Source: Clostridia bacterium (GTDB lineage: Bacteria > Bacillota_A > Clostridia > Oscillospirales > CAG-272). From it: 9,257 nucleotides of DNA. The notes under the pieces are model-generated. The model searched no databases and had not been told where the DNA came from. It worked only from the letters and a program-made list of their open reading frames with translations. The translations under genes were made by a program, and so were the position numbers. The DNA is taken from the NCBI GenBank assembly GCA_017414585.1, contig JAFQLN010000090.1, forward strand, positions 1 to 9,257, given 5' to 3'. Within the stretch, counting starts at the first letter, position 1. Every line of letters begins with the position of its first letter. Below, in pieces: positions 6,494 to 9,257 of this stretch.

Positions 6494-7438
6494 TTATTTT
6501 TCCGAAGGAGCCGAAGGCGCTTCGATGATGGTTTTCCAGTAGTTTCCGATGGCGGCGATCAGGCGGAGGGCTTCGGTATGGACAGCGGCGGGGTAGGCGG
6601 AGAAGATACGGAAGGTTTCAAATGCCAGCGTGCCCTGATAGCCGATTTCTGCGAGGCCTTCGACGAATCCCTGCCAGTCGCAGGTGTGGACAGATCCGGT
6701 GGAGAGATAGGAATAGGGGATCATGTGCAAATCGTCGAGGGCATTATTGTCGTGGATATGGAGGACGGTCAGGCGGTGATCCAGTTCCTTGACGAATTCC
6801 TTCACGTTTCGTCCGGTGAGGGAGGCGTGTCCCACGTCGAGGCAGAAGCCGAAATAATCGCCGCCCGCTTCTTCGTTGAGGGTATCGAGAATCCGGCAGG
6901 CTTCGGCAGCGGTGGACAGTCTGCCTTCGGTCATGCGGGTTCCTCGGCGGGTGAAGATATTCTCGAGGCAGATTTTTATGCCTTTATATTTTTTGATGAT
7001 GGGAATGAGGGGGCGGTAGAGTGCCATGTCATTTTCCCATTCCTCGGCTTTGGTTGTGCCGGGATTCGGATGTACGACGATGGCGGGGCAGTGGACATAT
7101 TCGCAGACAGCGAAGCATTTATCCAGAGCGGTGAGGATATATTCGTTGAGTATGGGCTGATCCTTGAACCAGCAGGGGAACGGTGCGTGCATCTGGGCGA
7201 TTTCTACGCCGGTCTGTTCGGATGCTTCTTTCAGCGGGGTGAAGAACGCGAGGATTTCTTCGGTGCTCTGATCGAAGAAGGTTTCCGTCATTCCTTCCTT
7301 GGCGAGTTTGCCGGTATTGAGATAGTGGTCGATGTTGAAGTCTATGGCTTCAAATCCGCAGCTTTTGATATATTCAAAAGAAGCGAGCGGATTTTCGCGG
7401 TTATACCAGCCTGCGGACTGTACGCCTGTTTTGATCAT
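6494..7438 (-). CDS. Sugar phosphate isomerase/epimerase-like TIM-barrel protein
   Basis: This encodes a 314-residue protein of the xylose-isomerase-like TIM-barrel superfamily (AP endonuclease family 2 fold), whose members are metal-dependent sugar or polyol isomerases and epimerases in the cytoplasm. Barrel-strand motifs appear in order: QMHAPF (82-87), VVHPNPG (121-127), CLENIF (157-162), FCLDVGHAS (198-206), VLHIHDN (225-231), DWQGFVEGLAEIGYQGTLAFE (254-274). Likely metal ligands are Glu159, Asp201, a His in HIHD (227/229) and Glu274, with His204 as a second-shell or active-site residue. The ATG at 7436-7438 has GGAGG nine bases upstream on the minus strand, and a consensus promoter lies just beyond. 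It is a single-gene unit with no sugar kinase, transporter or dehydrogenase nearby, so the substrate is unknown. The long plus-strand frame opposite it is a shadow. Confidence 0.88.
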   Translation of the reverse strand: MIKTGVQSAGWYNRENPLASFEYIKSCGFEAIDFNIDHYLNTGKLAKEGMTETFFDQSTEEILAFFTPLKEASEQTGVEIAQMHAPFPCWFKDQPILNEYILTALDKCFAVCEYVHCPAIVVHPNPGTTKAEEWENDMALYRPLIPIIKKYKGIKICLENIFTRRGTRMTEGRLSTAAEACRILDTLNEEAGGDYFGFCLDVGHASLTGRNVKEFVKELDHRLTVLHIHDNNALDDLHMIPYSYLSTGSVHTCDWQGFVEGLAEIGYQGTLAFETFRIFSAYPAAVHTEALRLIAAIGNYWKTIIEAPSAPSEK

Positions 7439-7479
7439 GATTGGATTCCTCCCGGACTGCAGTTTTTTGTTTTTCTTTC

Positions 7480-7508
7480 ATTATAAGATATCCCGCATGG
7501 ATTGTCAA
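7480..7508 (-). promoter_or_regulatory. Perfect sigma-A promoter of the TIM-barrel gene
   Basis: On the minus strand TTGACA (7503-7508) and TATAAT (7480-7485) are both perfect consensus hexamers separated by exactly 17 bases. Transcription would start near 7473, leaving a leader of about 35 bases before the ATG at 7438. Such a full-consensus promoter suggests strong expression unless repressed; no obvious operator palindrome overlaps it. Confidence 0.85.
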
Positions 7509-7608
7509 TCGTTTCGTCGGATTTTTCGCGGGGGAGAAGGAAAATGAGTATGAAAATATTCCCGGAAAATATTCCGATAAAATTTTTTTAGAAAATTGAA
7601 AAAAGGTG

Positions 7609-7637
7609 TTGACAAACGAAATCCGATGTGGTATAAT
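7609..7637 (+). promoter_or_regulatory. Perfect extended -10 promoter of the tRNA operon
   Basis: TTGACA (7609-7614) and TATAAT (7632-7637) are perfect hexamers at 17-base spacing, with TG at 7629-7630 giving an extended -10. The DNA just upstream (about 7578-7603) is rich in A and T runs, like an UP element that binds the RNA polymerase alpha subunit. This fits a strong stable-RNA promoter; the tRNA-Thr gene starts about 57 bases after the expected transcription start. Confidence 0.88.
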
Positions 7638-7700
7638 AACAACGTCCTCGAGAGAGCGGGTCAAAATAAACAAAACTCAGGACTACAAATTAGTGAAAAT

Positions 7701-7772
7701 GCTGGTGTGGCTCAATGGCAGAGCAGCTGATTTGTAATCAGCAGGTTGTTGGTTCGACTCCGATCACCAGCT
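7701..7772 (+). tRNA. tRNA-Thr (anticodon TGT)
   Basis: A complete cloverleaf can be drawn. The acceptor stem GCTGGTG pairs with CACCAGC (7765-7771) and the discriminator is T7772. The D arm is GCTC/GAGC. The anticodon stem is GCTGA/TCAGC with loop TTTGTAA, giving anticodon TGT at 7733-7735. The variable loop is AGGTT, and the T arm is GTTGG-TTCGACT-CCGAT with two G-U pairs. CCA is not encoded. It reads ACA and, by wobble, other threonine codons. It is the first gene of a two-tRNA transcript. Confidence 0.97.
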
Positions 7773-7812
7773 TGACGCAGAGGGCACTGCGGTAACAAAC
7801 CGAAAAGAATAT

Positions 7813-7894
7813 GGGGGAATTCCCGAGTGGCCAAAGGGGACAGACTGTAAATCTGCTGGCACCGCCTTCGGTGGTTCGAATCCACCTTCCCCCA
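7813..7894 (+). tRNA. tRNA-Tyr (anticodon GTA)
   Basis: This is a class II tRNA of 82 bases. The acceptor stem GGGGGAA pairs with TTCCCCC (7887-7893) and the discriminator is A7894. The D stem is CCC/GGG. The anticodon loop CTGTAAA has GTA at 7847-7849. A long variable arm (7857-7869) has a GGC/GCC stem. The T arm is GGTGG-TTCGAAT-CCACC. The first anticodon-stem pair (27-43) is an A-C mismatch. CCA is not encoded. It lies 40 bases after tRNA-Thr. Confidence 0.97.
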
Positions 7895-7903
7895 GCTCAA
7901 ACG

Positions 7904-7937
7904 AAAGCCGTTAGGATGTAAGTCTTGACGGTTTTTT
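7904..7937 (+). terminator. Intrinsic terminator of the tRNA operon
   Basis: Positions 7904-7916 pair with 7923-7935 over 13 bases including G-T wobbles. The core GCCGT/ACGGT is followed by six T residues (7932-7937). It begins ten bases after tRNA-Tyr and has the standard form of a Rho-independent terminator. Confidence 0.85.
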
Positions 7938-7942
7938 GCTGC

Positions 7943-7976
7943 TTAAAGATGACTGCCGAAGCTGATGCATCTTTAA
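7943..7976. repeat. 9-bp stem-loop between terminator and tandem array
   Basis: TTAAAGATG (7943-7951) is the exact reverse complement of CATCTTTAA (7968-7976), with a 16-base loop. It lies right after the tRNA terminator and directly before the 17-bp repeats. A regulatory role in the leader of the downstream gene is possible but unproven. Confidence 0.55.
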
Positions 7977-8095
7977 CGATTGCCTGTGCAAATCGGTCAG
8001 CGATGAAGAACGGTCATCGGTGCGGATCGGTCATCGGTGTAAATCGGTCAGCGATACAAATCGGTCAGCGATGTAAATCGGTCAGCGGTGCGGAT
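7977..8095. repeat. 17-bp tandem repeat array before gene 8110-9132
   Basis: Six units of exactly 17 bases start at 7994, 8011, 8028, 8045, 8062 and 8079. A degenerate seventh (7977-7993) precedes them. The consensus is close to CGGTCAGCGATGTAAAT; variants alternate CAGCGATG with CATCGGTG and TAAAT with CGGAT. The period is not a multiple of three and no coding frame fits. The last unit ends one base before the AAAGGAGG ribosome binding site (8097-8104), so the array forms most of the 5' leader. It could be a length-variable minisatellite, a set of protein-binding sites or an RNA structure. Confidence 0.9.
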
Positions 8096-8109
8096 CAAAG
8101 GAGGATGTT

Positions 8110-9132
8110 ATGCTGAACTGGGAACTGCTTGTCAATCACGCGCGCGCTTTATACGAATTCTGCCCGTATCCTGCGGTGCGGTACAATCTTCTGCGGAGAT
8201 TTCCTCAAATCAGGTCGGATATATCCGCAGATGATCTGTACGGGGCATTTCTTGCGTCCGATATTGTCTCCGAAATGGCAGAGACACAGGACAGAAACGG
8301 CGGCTGGGGAAAGCTCCAGTCGAAGGACTACTCCGTGAAGGCGAAGATTCCCACGACTGCGGTGGGGGTGGAGCGGTGCATACGAATCGGGCTGGCATAC
8401 GGCGACCGGGACATTCTTTTCGATGCGAACGAGCATCTGGAAGGCATTCTGAACGGACGGACGCCGGAGCCTTTGTCCGGCAACAACGAACGTGCGCTTC
8501 CGTGGCGGACGGCGATGCTGTGTGATCTGTTGGAAGCGATTGCGCAGACGGACAGGGAGCGTGTGCCGGGAGAAAGGCGGAATCCGCTGTGTGATGAGAC
8601 GATTGCGAAGTGGCAGTACATTGCCGCCTGTGCATACGGAAGCGGGGAATACAGCTATGAAAGAGACCGTGCGGCACAGCATGAGGTATTCTTCACGCGC
8701 GAAGACCGGCTTGTACCGATGCAGGCGGGACTTCTCCTGAAGCGGCGCGGCGAGCTGGGGGCGGAGATAGAGGATGCGATGCTCCGTCATCTCGGTGGAC
8801 ACGCGGCGGAGTGCGGACATTTCTGGGACAAGACGCCATCGGTTCTGCCGGAGCAGTTCCGGTCGGACAAGACCCGGCGGTGGATGGCGACGTTTTGCTA
8901 CATCAATCAGTTCCGCGGTTCGGCGCTTTATCTTGCGGATGCGGCGGCGTGGCTGGCGGAGCAGGCGAATGCGGACGGGCTTTGGGACTGGGGACCGCAG
9001 GTGAAGGATCCGTGGGGCTATTTCGGGTATTTTTCCTGCACGCGGAGTTATGCGAAGAACCGGATTGTGGACTGCTCGATGGAAATTCTTTCGTTCCTTG
9101 CGGCATATCTGGAGCAGAATGAGCCGGTATGA
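8110..9132 (+). CDS. Uncharacterised protein, possible alpha/alpha-toroid (prenyltransferase/squalene-cyclase-like) fold
   Basis: I do not recognise this 340-residue protein as a named family. It has no signal peptide or membrane segment and should be cytoplasmic. It is rich in Trp, Arg and Ala and appears all-helical. Two stretches resemble the Q-x-x-x-G-x-W type repeat found in alpha/alpha-barrel proteins related to squalene cyclases and prenyltransferases: QDRNGGWG (60-67) and ANADGLWDWG (286-295). His231, His237 and Asp240 near GHFWDK, and aromatic clusters such as WDWGPQ and WGYFGYF (302-308), could line a pocket. No DxDD or DxDTA catalytic motif is seen, so cyclase activity is not claimed. 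The ATG at 8110 has a near-perfect AAAGGAGG five bases upstream. The leader contains the 17-bp array. No consensus promoter is visible between the tRNA terminator and the start. Confidence 0.8.
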   Translation: MLNWELLVNHARALYEFCPYPAVRYNLLRRFPQIRSDISADDLYGAFLASDIVSEMAETQDRNGGWGKLQSKDYSVKAKIPTTAVGVERCIRIGLAYGDRDILFDANEHLEGILNGRTPEPLSGNNERALPWRTAMLCDLLEAIAQTDRERVPGERRNPLCDETIAKWQYIAACAYGSGEYSYERDRAAQHEVFFTREDRLVPMQAGLLLKRRGELGAEIEDAMLRHLGGHAAECGHFWDKTPSVLPEQFRSDKTRRWMATFCYINQFRGSALYLADAAAWLAEQANADGLWDWGPQVKDPWGYFGYFSCTRSYAKNRIVDCSMEILSFLAAYLEQNEPV

Positions 9133-9189
9133 ACGGAAGATGGGGCGGTGTGGTTCTCACGGCAGCGGTTTTACTGCGGTATTTCTAAT

Positions 9190-9257
9190 ATGGAAAATTT
9201 GAAGCAGACGATGTTTCAGCGGATATACAATCGTTTTCATGTAGGGGAGGGGCTTGC
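9190..9257 (+). CDS. Probable 5' end of a further gene, cut by window edge
   Basis: An open frame from the ATG at 9190 runs to the window end and begins MENLKQTMFQRIYNRFHVGE. The composition looks like a real N-terminus, and the gene would follow 8110-9132 by 57 bases. There is no good ribosome binding site before the ATG. A 19-codon open frame (ATG at 9129, stop 9186-9188) overlaps the previous stop as ATGA and ends one base before this start, so coupled translation is possible. Too little is present to assign a function. Confidence 0.45.
   Translation, partial: MENLKQTMFQRIYNRFHVGEGL

Noticed and set aside
6431..7486. 351-codon plus-strand frame opposite the TIM-barrel gene
   Set aside because: Its composition is rich in Gly, Phe and Asp and lacks motifs, while the minus-strand frame has ordered barrel motifs, a ribosome binding site and a consensus promoter.
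7925..8116. 63-codon frame through the 17-bp array
   Set aside because: It starts in the tRNA terminator, has no ribosome binding site, and a 17-bp period cannot encode a regular peptide repeat.

Overview
The window looks like chromosomal DNA from a low-to-medium GC Gram-positive anaerobe, most likely a gut-type member of the Clostridia. The basis is a MazF protein that closely resembles the Bacillus/Clostridium EndoA type, strong GGAGG ribosome binding sites, perfect sigma-A-type promoters (TTGACA-17-TATAAT), tRNA genes without an encoded CCA, and structured intergenic repeats of the kind often seen in these genomes. The genus cannot be read from the sequence.

Layout. (1) 1-246: intergenic DNA with four consecutive hairpins. 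(2) 247-597, minus strand: a MazF/PemK endoribonuclease with both catalytic residues and no visible antitoxin partner. (3) 598-1310: non-coding. It contains a 318-bp MITE-like structure (911-1228) with perfect 30-bp terminal inverted repeats around an array of 24-bp tandem repeats. (4) 1311-6124, plus strand: a promoter, then murD (peptidoglycan precursor ligase), then three consecutive and divergent M42-family metallo-aminopeptidases at spacings of 69 bp, a 4-bp overlap and 49 bp. (5) 6125-6493: non-coding DNA with several hairpins, one sharing its 12-base tip with a hairpin near the left end. (6) 6494-7438, minus strand: a xylose-isomerase-like TIM-barrel protein with a perfect consensus promoter at 7480-7508. 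(7) 7609-7937, plus strand: a short tRNA operon (extended -10 promoter, tRNA-Thr(TGT), tRNA-Tyr(GTA), intrinsic terminator). (8) 7977-8095: a 17-bp tandem repeat array directly before a strong ribosome binding site and a 340-residue protein of unknown function (8110-9132) with features of an alpha/alpha-toroid protein. (9) 9190-9257: the probable start of another gene, cut by the window edge.

How the genes relate. The murD/M42 block may be transcribed together. The M42 enzymes trim peptides in the cytoplasm and MurD adds D-glutamate to the muramoyl precursor, so a shared role in amino-acid supply or wall recycling is possible but is only inference. The rest looks like independent single-gene units. 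No CRISPR array, phage, conjugative system, defence island or biosynthetic cluster is visible. The least explained items are the inverted-repeat element with its 24-bp array, the 17-bp leader array with its downstream unknown gene, and the hairpin repeats.
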